The notes beneath the pieces are model-generated. The model did no database searches, was not told where the DNA came from, and saw only the letters and a program-made list of their open reading frames with translations. The position numbers were made by a program, and so were the translations under genes. A stretch of DNA of 6,869 bases, taken from contig JALHDI010000130.1 in assembly GCA_022839045.1 (NCBI GenBank), forward strand, positions 1 to 6,869. The letters are read 5' to 3'. Source of the stretch: Sporomusaceae bacterium. Lineage in GTDB: Bacteria > Bacillota_C > Negativicutes > Sporomusales_B > UBA7701. Positions within the stretch are counted from its first letter, which is position 1, and each line of letters opens with the position of its first letter. Of the stretch, positions 1 to 5,709 are shown piece after piece.

Positions 1-968
1 CGCATATACGGGCTGATCTTCTCGTTCTCCGAGCCGGGCAGGAATCCGATATCCTCATCCATGGGGATATTCGGCCGGCAGATGAGGAGGTGGTGATATT
101 CGCGGGGCCGGCAGTCCAGGTGCTTGTAGAGGCCGACGGCGAGCGAATAGAAGGTCTTGGCCGTGCCGGCGGGGCCCTTGATAATGACGAGCGGCGCTTC
201 CTCGGCGTCCATCATCAGGCATTCCTGCATGAACACCTGGCCGATATTGCGGGGCGTAACGCCGAACGGGTTGCGGTTGCGGTACTTCAGGTGCACCACC
301 TTTTCCCCGTCGAAGCGTCCCAAGGCGGTATGGCGGTCGTTATCGGTGGACCGGATGAGCATGAATTGGTTGGTCACGAACGCGCCCGGCCTGAGCGTGT
401 GGTCGGTCTCGTCGTACTCGCCCAGACAGGCGGGATCGATGGCGTTGCCGTCGTCGAGATGGAACTGGTTGATCGTATCCGAAGACGTATAGACAACCGT
501 GCGCCCTGTATACTGATCCTCGATCGCGGCCACCTTATCGTTGCGGAAATCCTCCGCCTGGATATCGAGAATGACCGCCTTGACGCGCAAGTTGGTATCG
601 CGGCTGACCAGCACCGTATGATGGCCGTTATCCGCCAGGCCCTTACAGACCTGCAGGATGCGGTTGTCCGGCTTCGTCCGGTCCCAGTGGGGAGGCAGAT
701 TTATCTCCAGGCAGTTTGTCTCGATGCGGAGGATGCCGCCCTGCGCGTTGAGCGGAACGCCGTTAAGCAGGTTGCCCTGGGAGCGCAGCTCGTCGATTAT
801 GCGGCTGACCTGGCGGCTGTGGGCGCCGCGCTCGGTCGTCTCGGACTTGAACTTGTCGAGTTCTTCCAGCACCACTTCGGGGATAATCACCGTGTGCTCG
901 CTGAAGGCGAAGATAGCTTGGGGAGAATAAAGCAAAACATTAGTATCGAGCACATAATGCTTGTTCAA
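1..968 (-). CDS. PIN-PhoH family protein (YlaK/PhoH2-like), C-terminus beyond left edge
   Basis: A PIN nuclease domain is fused to a PhoH P-loop ATPase; 322 residues are visible of a family usually near 440. The PIN domain spans about residues 3-135. It opens with LDTNVLL (Asp8), followed by VVLEELDKF (Glu31/35/36), DNRIL (Asp101) and VSRDTNLRVKA (Asp124), the expected acidic metal-binding set. A linker of about 100 residues leads to the Walker A motif GPAGTAKT (265-272) and the PhoH signature ending DIGFLPGSENEKISPYM. The start is TTG at 968: AGGGGG lies 6 nt upstream, no in-frame ATG lies between it and the upstream TAA, and the LDTN motif begins at residue 7. Actinobacterial PhoH2 relatives are RNA helicase/ribonucleases, so a cytoplasmic RNA-processing role is likely but inferred. 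The gene is divergent from everything else in the window and uses fewer C-ending codons. Oddity: Ala270 replaces the Gly usually found before the Walker lysine. Confidence 0.93.
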   Translation of the reverse strand, partial: MNKHYVLDTNVLLYSPQAIFAFSEHTVIIPEVVLEELDKFKSETTERGAHSRQVSRIIDELRSQGNLLNGVPLNAQGGILRIETNCLEINLPPHWDRTKPDNRILQVCKGLADNGHHTVLVSRDTNLRVKAVILDIQAEDFRNDKVAAIEDQYTGRTVVYTSSDTINQFHLDDGNAIDPACLGEYDETDHTLRPGAFVTNQFMLIRSTDNDRHTALGRFDGEKVVHLKYRNRNPFGVTPRNIGQVFMQECLMMDAEEAPLVIIKGPAGTAKTFYSLAVGLYKHLDCRPREYHHLLICRPNIPMDEDIGFLPGSENEKISPYM

Positions 969-1006
969 AGGAATCCCCCTTTTGACAAAAAGTGCTACCT
1001 GCTTCC

Positions 1007-1012
1007 ATTATA
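1007..1012 (-). promoter_or_regulatory. -10 box of the PIN-PhoH gene promoter
   Basis: Read on the minus strand this is a perfect TATAAT, placing transcription start near 1000 and giving a leader of about 30 nt before the AGGGGG ribosome site. No good -35 hexamer is visible at 16-18 nt (the best is GTGCAG-like), so the assignment rests on the -10 box and its position. Confidence 0.5.
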
Positions 1013-1085
1013 AATGAAAACCACAATATCTGCACTAAGTTTATGGCCTGACCATCAACATATTGGGGAAACGCCAGCCGCGCTG

Positions 1086-1094
1086 TGCTATAAT
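1086..1094 (+). promoter_or_regulatory. Extended -10 promoter of the 37-codon ORF
   Basis: The sequence TGCTATAAT is an exact extended -10 element (TGn plus TATAAT). The only -35-like hexamer, TTGGGG at 1063-1068, is 20 nt away, and extended -10 promoters can tolerate a poor -35. Transcription would start near 1101, just 23 nt before the ATG at 1124. Confidence 0.65.
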
Positions 1095-1123
1095 AAACAC
1101 AGGAACAGTCGGGGGGAAATGCC

Positions 1124-1237
1124 ATGGGTGAACGCCTGCTCATCGCCGTCGTCGTATTTTTCGCCACGGTGTGCGAGATACTCGACGTAACCAGCAAATA
1201 TATCAGCGACAGAATTCGCCGCAAAATCGCGGCCTGA
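1124..1237 (+). CDS. Small hydrophobic protein, 37 aa, unknown function
   Basis: This small ORF is not recognised as any family. Support comes from context: an extended -10 promoter about 30 nt upstream, a GGGGGG ribosome site at 1111-1116 seven nt before the ATG, and a perfect intrinsic terminator 23 nt after the TGA, so it forms a complete monocistronic unit. The protein starts MGERLLIAVVVFFATVCEIL. Residues 5-16 are a short, strongly hydrophobic run, followed by Cys17, an acidic patch (Glu18, Asp21) and a basic amphipathic tail with RIRRK near the end. That layout suggests a membrane-inserted or membrane-surface peptide. The hydrophobic part is short for a standard transmembrane helix. A type I toxin-like peptide or a small regulatory membrane protein are alternatives, but no antisense RNA promoter was found. 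A structured non-coding RNA is also possible. Confidence 0.6.
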   Translation: MGERLLIAVVVFFATVCEILDVTSKYISDRIRRKIAA

Positions 1238-1260
1238 TAGCGGCATGATAAAGGGAGTGA

Positions 1261-1292
1261 CGGCAACACCGGTGTTGCCGCCTTTTCGTTTT
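1261..1292 (+). terminator. Intrinsic terminator after the 37-codon ORF
   Basis: Positions 1261-1280 form a perfect 20-bp palindrome (CGGCAACACC / GGTGTTGCCG) that folds as an 8-bp stem with a CCGG loop. It is followed by CCTTTTCGTTTT. The T-tract is interrupted but suitably placed for the plus strand, and no T-run lies on the other side to serve the minus strand. Confidence 0.75.
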
Positions 1293-1368
1293 CCGGCCCG
1301 GGAATCGGCGGCAATATTATGAGAATTAGCAGGGGTTTCCCCGGCCGCAAAGAAAGATATACAACAAC

Positions 1369-1450
1369 GTGAAACTCACCGCTGATGAGGGGGGATGGGA
1401 ATAACCATACTTCCTGCCGAATCCTATAATGCATATCTGGGGGAATAATA
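1369..1450 (+). promoter_or_regulatory. Promoter and leader of the amine dehydrogenase operon
   Basis: A perfect TATAAT lies at 1425-1430, putting transcription start near 1437, with a TGGGGG ribosome site at 1438-1443 seven nt before the ATG. The -35 region (about 1401-1408, ATAACCAT) is poor, which is typical of activated promoters. Upstream, GTGA-AAC-TCAC (1369-1379) is a short inverted repeat about 50 nt before the -10 box and could be an activator site, although arms this short are weak evidence. The leader is too short for a riboswitch. Confidence 0.55.
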
Positions 1451-1759
1451 ATGCGTGTAAGCAAACACCCCGTCCTGGGCGACGCCTCGCCCGGACGTCA
1501 GGTCACAATCTGGCTCGACGGCGAAAAGCTTACCGCCGTCGAAGGCGAGCCCATCGCCGCCGCCCTCCTTGCCCATGGCCGCCGCGTGTTTCGCAAAACC
1601 CCGCGTTTCCACGAGCCGCGCGGGGTTTTCTGCGGCATCGGCCGCTGCACCGACTGCATCATGACCGTCGACGGCGTCCCCAACGTGCGGACGTGCGTCA
1701 CCGCCGTCCGCGACGGCATGGTCATCACCTCCAACCTCGAGGAGGCGACGACCGAATGA
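1451..1759 (+). CDS. [2Fe-2S] ferredoxin-like subunit of amine/imino-acid dehydrogenase (HcnA-like, gamma type)
   Basis: This is a 102-residue plant-type [2Fe-2S] domain protein of the Fer2_4 class, the small subunit in HcnABC, D-hydroxyproline dehydrogenase and heteromeric sarcosine oxidase-like complexes. Cluster ligands are Cys61, Cys66, Cys69 and Cys82 in the pattern C-x4-C-x2-C-x12-C (GVFCGIGRCTDCIMTVDG). The N-terminal half carries the beta-grasp strands (VTIWLDGEKL). The start is fixed by TGGGGG seven nt upstream. It is the first gene of the operon, and its TGA overlaps the next ATG as ATGA, so translational coupling is likely. In characterised relatives this subunit relays electrons from the flavin subunits. 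No signal peptide or membrane segment is visible, so the complex should be cytoplasmic. Confidence 0.92.
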   Translation: MRVSKHPVLGDASPGRQVTIWLDGEKLTAVEGEPIAAALLAHGRRVFRKTPRFHEPRGVFCGIGRCTDCIMTVDGVPNVRTCVTAVRDGMVITSNLEEATTE

Positions 1760-2862
1760 CCGACAGCTACGACATCGTTATCGCCGGCGCCGGGCCGGCG
1801 GGCCTCGCGGCCGCCGTCGAAGCGGCCCGGCGGGGCGCCCGCACCCTCGTCGTCGACGAAAACGCCAAACCCGGCGGCCAACTATTCAAGCAAATCCACA
1901 AATTCTTCGGCTCCCACGAGCACAAGGCCGGCATCCGCGGCTTCGCCATCGGCGAAAAACTGCTCGCCGAAGCGGCCGAACTCGGGGTCGAAGTGTGGCT
2001 GGGCAGCGTCGTCTGGGGCCTCTTCACCAACAAGGTAGCCGTCCTTAAAGGCGGCGAACAGATAACGGTAACCGCGGCGAAAATCATCCTCGCCACCGGC
2101 GCCTCCGAAAACGCCGTCGCCTTTCCCGGCGCCGTCCTGCCCGGCGTGATGGGCGCGGGAGCCATCCAGACGATGATCAACGTCCATCGCGTCCTGCCCG
2201 GCAAGCGGGTCGTCATGCTCGGCTCGGGCAACGTCGGCCTCATCGTCGCCTACCAGCTCCTCCAGGCCGGGGCCGAAGTCGTCGCCCTCGTCGAAGCCAT
2301 GCCCCACCTCGGCGGCTACGGCGTCCACGCCGCCAAAATCCGCCGCGCCGGCGTCCCCATCCTCGTCGGCACCACCATCGCCCGCGCCTTCGGCGACGGA
2401 CAGGTCACAGGCGTCGTCCTCGCCAAGATCGGCGACGCCGGCCGCATGGTCGACGGCAGCGAAACCACCCTCGCCGTCGACACCGTCGGCGTCGCCGTCG
2501 GCCTCACCCCCCTTACCGAACTCGCCTGGCTCGCCGGCTGCCGGTTCGTATTCTCGCCCCGGCTCGGCGGCCACGTGCCTCTCCACGACGCTAACATGGA
2601 GACGACCCTCCCCGGCGTCTACGTAGCCGGCGACATCACCGGCGTCGAAGAAGCCAGCACCGCCATGGAAGAAGGCCGTCTGGCCGGCATCGCCGCCGCC
2701 GAAGCCCTCGGCCTGACCGGCGGCGCCGCCGCCGAACGCGACAAAGCGGCGGTAACCGCCCGCATGGACGTCCTGCGCTCGGGGCCGTTCGGCCTCGCCC
2801 GCCGCACCGCCAAGGCGGAAATCCTCGCCCAGAGGAAGGAGGCGGCAGCATGCCGGGAGTAA
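1756..2862 (+). CDS. FAD/NAD(P)-binding subunit of amine dehydrogenase (HcnB-like, alpha type)
   Basis: This 368-residue two-dinucleotide-binding flavoprotein has the disulfide-reductase fold. Visible features are the FAD-binding GAGPAG (11-16) with the acidic end of strand 2 (VVDEN, 32-36), PGGQL (39-43), the ATG-type motif ILATGA (111-116), a second Rossmann motif GSGNVG (156-161) ending in Glu180, and the C-terminal FAD motif GVYVAGDITG (287-296). In the structurally known archaeal proline dehydrogenase relative this second site holds ATP rather than NAD, so NAD(P)H use here is not assured. Most HcnB proteins continue into a C-terminal BFD [2Fe-2S] domain near 460 residues. Here the protein stops early and the BFD domain lies on the next gene. 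The start overlaps the previous stop, with GAGGAGG at 1739-1745. An upstream in-frame extension without a ribosome site is rejected. Confidence 0.92.
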   Translation: MTDSYDIVIAGAGPAGLAAAVEAARRGARTLVVDENAKPGGQLFKQIHKFFGSHEHKAGIRGFAIGEKLLAEAAELGVEVWLGSVVWGLFTNKVAVLKGGEQITVTAAKIILATGASENAVAFPGAVLPGVMGAGAIQTMINVHRVLPGKRVVMLGSGNVGLIVAYQLLQAGAEVVALVEAMPHLGGYGVHAAKIRRAGVPILVGTTIARAFGDGQVTGVVLAKIGDAGRMVDGSETTLAVDTVGVAVGLTPLTELAWLAGCRFVFSPRLGGHVPLHDANMETTLPGVYVAGDITGVEEASTAMEEGRLAGIAAAEALGLTGGAAAERDKAAVTARMDVLRSGPFGLARRTAKAEILAQRKEAAACRE

Positions 2863-3614
2863 AATACAGCGGCCGACTCAGCGACACCGAGCTCGCGAGC
2901 GTTCTGCCGCCGCAGGAAAGACTCGCCAGAGGCCCGGTCGCGGTCATCGAATGCGTCCAGGAAATCCCCTGCAACCCCTGTGAAAAAGCCTGCCCCTTCG
3001 GCGCCATCACCGTCGGCCAAGACATCACCGCCCGGCCGGTCATCGACCGCGACAAATGCCGCGGCTGCGGCCTGTGCATCAGCCGCTGCCCCGGCCTCGC
3101 CATCTTCGTCGTCGCCGTCGGCGAACACGAAGCCACCGTCACGCTCCCCTACGAATACCTGCCCCTGCCCCTGCCGGCGGCCGGCGACACCGTCGACGCC
3201 CTCGACCGGAGCGGCAAACTGGTCGGCAAAGCCCGGGTCGTAAAGGTCAACACCGCCGCCAGCCTCGAAGGCACGGCCGTCGTCACCCTCGCCGTACCCC
3301 CGGCGCTCGCCAACGTCGTCCGCAACTTCCGGCCGTGCGGCCGGGACGAAGTATACATCTGCCGCTGCAACGAAGTCGGCGAAAGCGAAATCCGCCAGGC
3401 CGTGCGCGAAGGCGCCCGCACCGTGGCCGCCGTCAAACTCGCCACCCGGGCCGGCATGGGCCTCTGCCAGGGGCGCACCTGCCGGCGCCTCGTCAGCCGC
3501 ATCATCGCCGAAGAAACCGGCCAGCACCCGGCCGACATCCTGCCGGCCACCTCCCGGCCGCCCGTCCGCACCCTGCCCCTCGGGGCGCTGTCCGGAGGTG
3601 AAAACGATGAATAA
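2850..3614 (+). CDS. Electron-transfer subunit: two [4Fe-4S] clusters plus BFD-like [2Fe-2S] domain
   Basis: A 254-residue iron-sulfur protein with two joined modules. Residues 31-85 form a bacterial-type ferredoxin. The first cluster motif has Cys35, Cys41, Cys44 and Cys48-Pro (C-x5-C-x2-C-x3-CP); the second has Cys70, Cys73, Cys76 and Cys80-Pro (C-x2-C-x2-C-x3-CP). Residues 90-165 are a beta-rich connector with no recognised motif. Residues 168-222 are a BFD-like [2Fe-2S] domain with Cys171, Cys173, Cys206 and Cys211 (CRC ... GLCQGRTC). The protein likely wires the FAD subunits to an external acceptor. Its ATG lies inside the upstream gene (13-nt overlap) with a perfect AAGGAGG at 2836-2842, seven nt upstream. 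The ferredoxin-BFD pairing resembles accessory electron-transfer subunits of archaeal proline dehydrogenase complexes; exact orthology is not claimed. Confidence 0.9.
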   Translation: MPGVKYSGRLSDTELASVLPPQERLARGPVAVIECVQEIPCNPCEKACPFGAITVGQDITARPVIDRDKCRGCGLCISRCPGLAIFVVAVGEHEATVTLPYEYLPLPLPAAGDTVDALDRSGKLVGKARVVKVNTAASLEGTAVVTLAVPPALANVVRNFRPCGRDEVYICRCNEVGESEIRQAVREGARTVAAVKLATRAGMGLCQGRTCRRLVSRIIAEETGQHPADILPATSRPPVRTLPLGALSGGENDE

Positions 3615-4719
3615 AACCTGCGACATCGTCGTCATCGGCGGCGGCGTCATCGGCACAGCGGTCGCCTACTACGCCGCCAAAGCCGGCCGCAAAGTCGTCC
3701 TCCTCGAAAAAGACCACATCGCCGGCGGCACCTCCGGGGCCTGCGACGGTTTCATCATCATGCAGTCCAAAAACCCCGGCCCCCACCTCGAGCTCGCCAT
3801 GGCCAGCGCCGCCCTCTACCGCGGCCTGGCCGAAGAACTCGACTACCCGCTCGAGTACGAGCCCAAAGGCGGTATGATCGTCATCGAAAACGAAATCCAG
3901 GCCGCCCTCATGAAGGACCACGTCGCCAAACAAGCCGTCTCCGGCCTGGCGGTCGAAATCCTCGCCGCCGACGAGGCCCGCCGCCGCGAGCCCGCCCTCG
4001 CCCCCGACCTGTGGGGCGCCACCTACTGCGCCGCCGACGCCCAGGTCAACCCCATCAAAGTCGCCCAGGGCTTCAGCCGTGCGGCCCGTCGCCTGGAGGC
4101 GGAAATCTGTGCAGGCACCGAAGCCACCGGGCTCCTCGCCGATCGCGGCCGCGTCGTTGGTGTCACCACCGCCGCCGGCGACATATACTGTGAGTATGTC
4201 GTCGTCGCCGCCGGCGTATGGACGCCGGAAATTGTCCGGCCCCTCGGCCTCGACCTCCCGATCAAACCGCGCCGCGGACAGATCCTCGTCACCGAGCCCC
4301 TGCCGCCGACCATCCGCCACGTCCTGCTGTGCGCCTGCTACCTTGTCGCCAAATATCGGCCCCAGGACCTCGACCCCGCCCGGCGCCACAACCGCCTGGG
4401 CGTCGGCCTAGCCCTCGAGCAGACGGCCGACGGCGGCCTTCTCATCGGCTCCACCCGCGAATTCGCCGGCCTCGACCGCGCCACCACCCTCGCCGGCCTC
4501 GAAGCCGTTGCCGCCCACGCCCGCCGCATCCTGCCCGGGCTGGCCGGCGTCAACATCATCCGCGCCTTCGCCGGCCTGCGCCCCTATACCCCCGACGGCC
4601 TGCCCATCTTGGGACCGGCGGAGGGGATACCCGGCCTCATCATCGCCGCCGGCCACGAAGGCGACGGCATCGCCCTCGCCCCCGTCACCGGACAGCGTAT
4701 CGCCGCCTGCCTGAAATAA
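3607..4719 (+). CDS. DAO-family FAD-dependent amine/imino-acid dehydrogenase catalytic subunit (HcnC-like, beta type)
   Basis: This 370-residue protein has the glycine oxidase / sarcosine oxidase / D-amino acid oxidase fold. The FAD motif is GGGVIG (11-16) with Glu34 ending strand 2 (LLEKDH), followed by GGTSGACDG (40-48), the cofactor-contacting turn. The C terminus has the DAO signature LRPYTPDGLPILGP and then AAGHEGDGIALAP. In the family this subunit oxidises a secondary or cyclic amine (proline, hydroxyproline, sarcosine or an opine) to the imine; which one applies here is unknown. The ATG at 3607 is preferred because GGAGG (3594-3598) sits 8 nt upstream. An in-frame GTG at 3598 would overlap that ribosome site. 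The gene overlaps the previous one by 8 nt, so the four subunits are translationally linked. No signal peptide is visible. Confidence 0.92.
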   Translation: MNKTCDIVVIGGGVIGTAVAYYAAKAGRKVVLLEKDHIAGGTSGACDGFIIMQSKNPGPHLELAMASAALYRGLAEELDYPLEYEPKGGMIVIENEIQAALMKDHVAKQAVSGLAVEILAADEARRREPALAPDLWGATYCAADAQVNPIKVAQGFSRAARRLEAEICAGTEATGLLADRGRVVGVTTAAGDIYCEYVVVAAGVWTPEIVRPLGLDLPIKPRRGQILVTEPLPPTIRHVLLCACYLVAKYRPQDLDPARRHNRLGVGLALEQTADGGLLIGSTREFAGLDRATTLAGLEAVAAHARRILPGLAGVNIIRAFAGLRPYTPDGLPILGPAEGIPGLIIAAGHEGDGIALAPVTGQRIAACLK

Positions 4720-4743
4720 ACTGCTTTGCTGCGGGGTGAAACT

Positions 4744-5427
4744 ATGCAAGTTGGATTGATCGGCGTAGGCCGCATGGGCCGGGAACTCGCGCGCCGCCTC
4801 CAAGACCACGTCGAACTCACCGTCTTCGACCGCGACGCCGCCTTCCTGGCCACCGTCCAGAACGACCTCGGCCTGCCCGCCGCCGGCTCCATCGACGAAC
4901 TGGCGGCCATCGGCACCGTAATCCTCGCCGTCCCCGACCCGGAAGTAATCAACTGCATCAAAGACTTCAACCAGCTAAAAACCCCCATAACCGTCATCAA
5001 CATCGCCACCAATGTCGCCCAGCACGTCCTCGAGGAAACGGCCGTCCCGCCCGTACGCTGCATCGGCGTCAAATTCGTCGGCCAGGCCGGGGAAATGGCT
5101 CTGGGGCTCGACCCGGTCGTCGTCATCGACAGCCGCCCGGCCGAGCTCGTGCCCGTCGCGCAGGAAATCTTCGCCGCCGTCGGTCACGTCATCATCGGCA
5201 AAGCCGACATCGTGAGCCTCGTCAACAACATTGCCGGCGAAAAAGCCCTCGAGGCGGCCGTCCACATCGAAGAAAACCTGCGCCAGCAGGGCGTCACCGA
5301 CCCCGCAATCGTCAAAAGCGCCATCCGCATGGTCGCGGCCGGGATAATGAAAGCATACGCCGACCAGAATTTGGGGCCGTTCGCGCGCCAGATCGTCCGC
5401 GCCATCCGGGCTAAGATGAAGAAATAA
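4744..5427 (+). CDS. NAD(P)-binding reductase, pyrroline-5-carboxylate reductase / 6PGDH-like fold
   Basis: A 227-residue Rossmann oxidoreductase. It opens with VGLIGVGRMG (nucleotide motif GVGRMG, 7-12). Strand 2 ends in FDRDA (Asp29), which leans toward NAD(H), and strand 4 reads VILAVPDPEV. The second half is helical, with VSLVNNIAGEKALEAA and a basic C terminus. The N terminus looks like ProC and beta-hydroxyacid dehydrogenases, but the SGSGPAY-type dimerisation motif of true ProC is absent and the protein is shorter than the usual 270 or so residues. It is therefore a divergent or unassigned member. The ATG at 4744 follows GGGGTG by a suitable gap; an in-frame TTG at 4726 lacks a ribosome site. 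It lies 24 nt after the DAO gene and ahead of the operon terminator. Reduction of the imine made by the upstream dehydrogenase is a plausible but unproven job. Confidence 0.82.
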   Translation: MQVGLIGVGRMGRELARRLQDHVELTVFDRDAAFLATVQNDLGLPAAGSIDELAAIGTVILAVPDPEVINCIKDFNQLKTPITVINIATNVAQHVLEETAVPPVRCIGVKFVGQAGEMALGLDPVVVIDSRPAELVPVAQEIFAAVGHVIIGKADIVSLVNNIAGEKALEAAVHIEENLRQQGVTDPAIVKSAIRMVAAGIMKAYADQNLGPFARQIVRAIRAKMKK

Positions 5428-5442
5428 AGTCAGGCTGTTGAT

Positions 5443-5539
5443 AGCCCCCATATGCGTTGTTGGCCCTGCGCGTGCTCGCTCGACGTACGTTCGAGTACGC
5501 CTCCGCTCGCATGCTCGGTCCGCCTAGCATCTGGGGGCT
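5443..5539 (+). repeat. Structured 3'-UTR element bounded by 13-nt inverted arms
   Basis: Starting 15 nt after the operon's last stop codon, AGCCCCCATATGC (5443-5455) pairs with GCATCTGGGGGCT (5527-5539) with 12 of 13 positions matched. Inside, GCGTGCTCG (5470-5478) pairs with CGAGTACGC (5492-5500) with one G-U wobble, around a loop containing the palindrome ACGTACGT. This looks like a folded RNA element or a dispersed intergenic repeat. Only one copy is visible here, so repeat status is a guess. It would be co-transcribed as the operon 3' UTR. Confidence 0.5.
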
Positions 5540-5570
5540 CTGAACGGCCTGCGTACAATTCGGGTTTTCA

Positions 5571-5603
5571 AGAACGCCCCTTTTCCGGGGCGTTCTATTT
5601 TTT
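5571..5603 (+). terminator. Intrinsic terminator of the amine dehydrogenase operon
   Basis: A perfect 10-bp stem, AGAACGCCCC / GGGGCGTTCT, encloses the loop TTTTCC and is followed by ATTTTTT. The T-run is on one side only, so it serves plus-strand transcription coming from the five-gene operon and insulates the regulator gene downstream. Confidence 0.92.
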
Positions 5604-5646
5604 GGCCCCCAAAACTGGTCGGTTCCAAATATAGCAAAAGTGGCGA

Positions 5647-5675
5647 TTGACGACAGACCGGATTAGCGGTATAGT
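5647..5675 (+). promoter_or_regulatory. Sigma-A promoter of the MocR regulator gene
   Basis: TTGACG (5647-5652) and TATAGT (5670-5675) are separated by exactly 17 nt, each one mismatch from consensus. This is the strongest promoter in the window. Transcription would start near 5682, giving a leader of about 28 nt. Confidence 0.85.
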
Positions 5676-5683
5676 TTCATCAT

Positions 5684-5698
5684 GGCGGAAAATCCGCC
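5684..5698. promoter_or_regulatory. Inverted repeat at the MocR start site, candidate operator
   Basis: GGCGGA-AAA-TCCGCC is a perfect 6-bp inverted repeat with a 3-nt centre. It lies immediately after the predicted start site and just before the GGAGG ribosome site (5700-5704). It could be an autoregulatory operator or a leader hairpin that tunes translation. Neither role can be decided from sequence. Confidence 0.4.
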
Positions 5699-5709
5699 CG
5701 GAGGTGCCG

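Noticed and set aside
90..1013. 307-codon plus-strand open frame
   Set aside because: It lies antisense to the PIN-PhoH gene, whose motifs (LDTNVLL, GPAGTAKT, GFLPG) are unmistakable. The plus-strand translation has no recognisable domain.
1381..1430. CTGATGAG string resembling a hammerhead ribozyme core
   Set aside because: No matching stem II complement to the following G-run and no correctly placed GAAA core segment, so the match is chance.
940..1464. 174-codon minus-strand open frame across the intergenic regions
   Set aside because: It overlaps the start of the PIN-PhoH gene, runs antisense through the 37-codon unit, its terminator and the operon promoter, and shows no recognisable domain.
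1429..1755. In-frame upstream extension of the FAD subunit
   Set aside because: The extension is Arg/Pro-rich out-of-frame reading of the [2Fe-2S] gene. The ATG at 1756 has a ribosome site and places GAGPAG at residue 11, as expected.
2619..3656. 345-codon minus-strand open frame opposite the Fe-S subunit
   Set aside because: A low-complexity product rich in Ala, Gly, Asp and Val, mirroring C-ending codons on the plus strand. It is antisense to a gene with clear cysteine motifs.
5452..5634. 60-codon plus-strand ORF after the operon
   Set aside because: It lacks a ribosome site and reads through the structured element and the intrinsic terminator, so it would not be fully transcribed.
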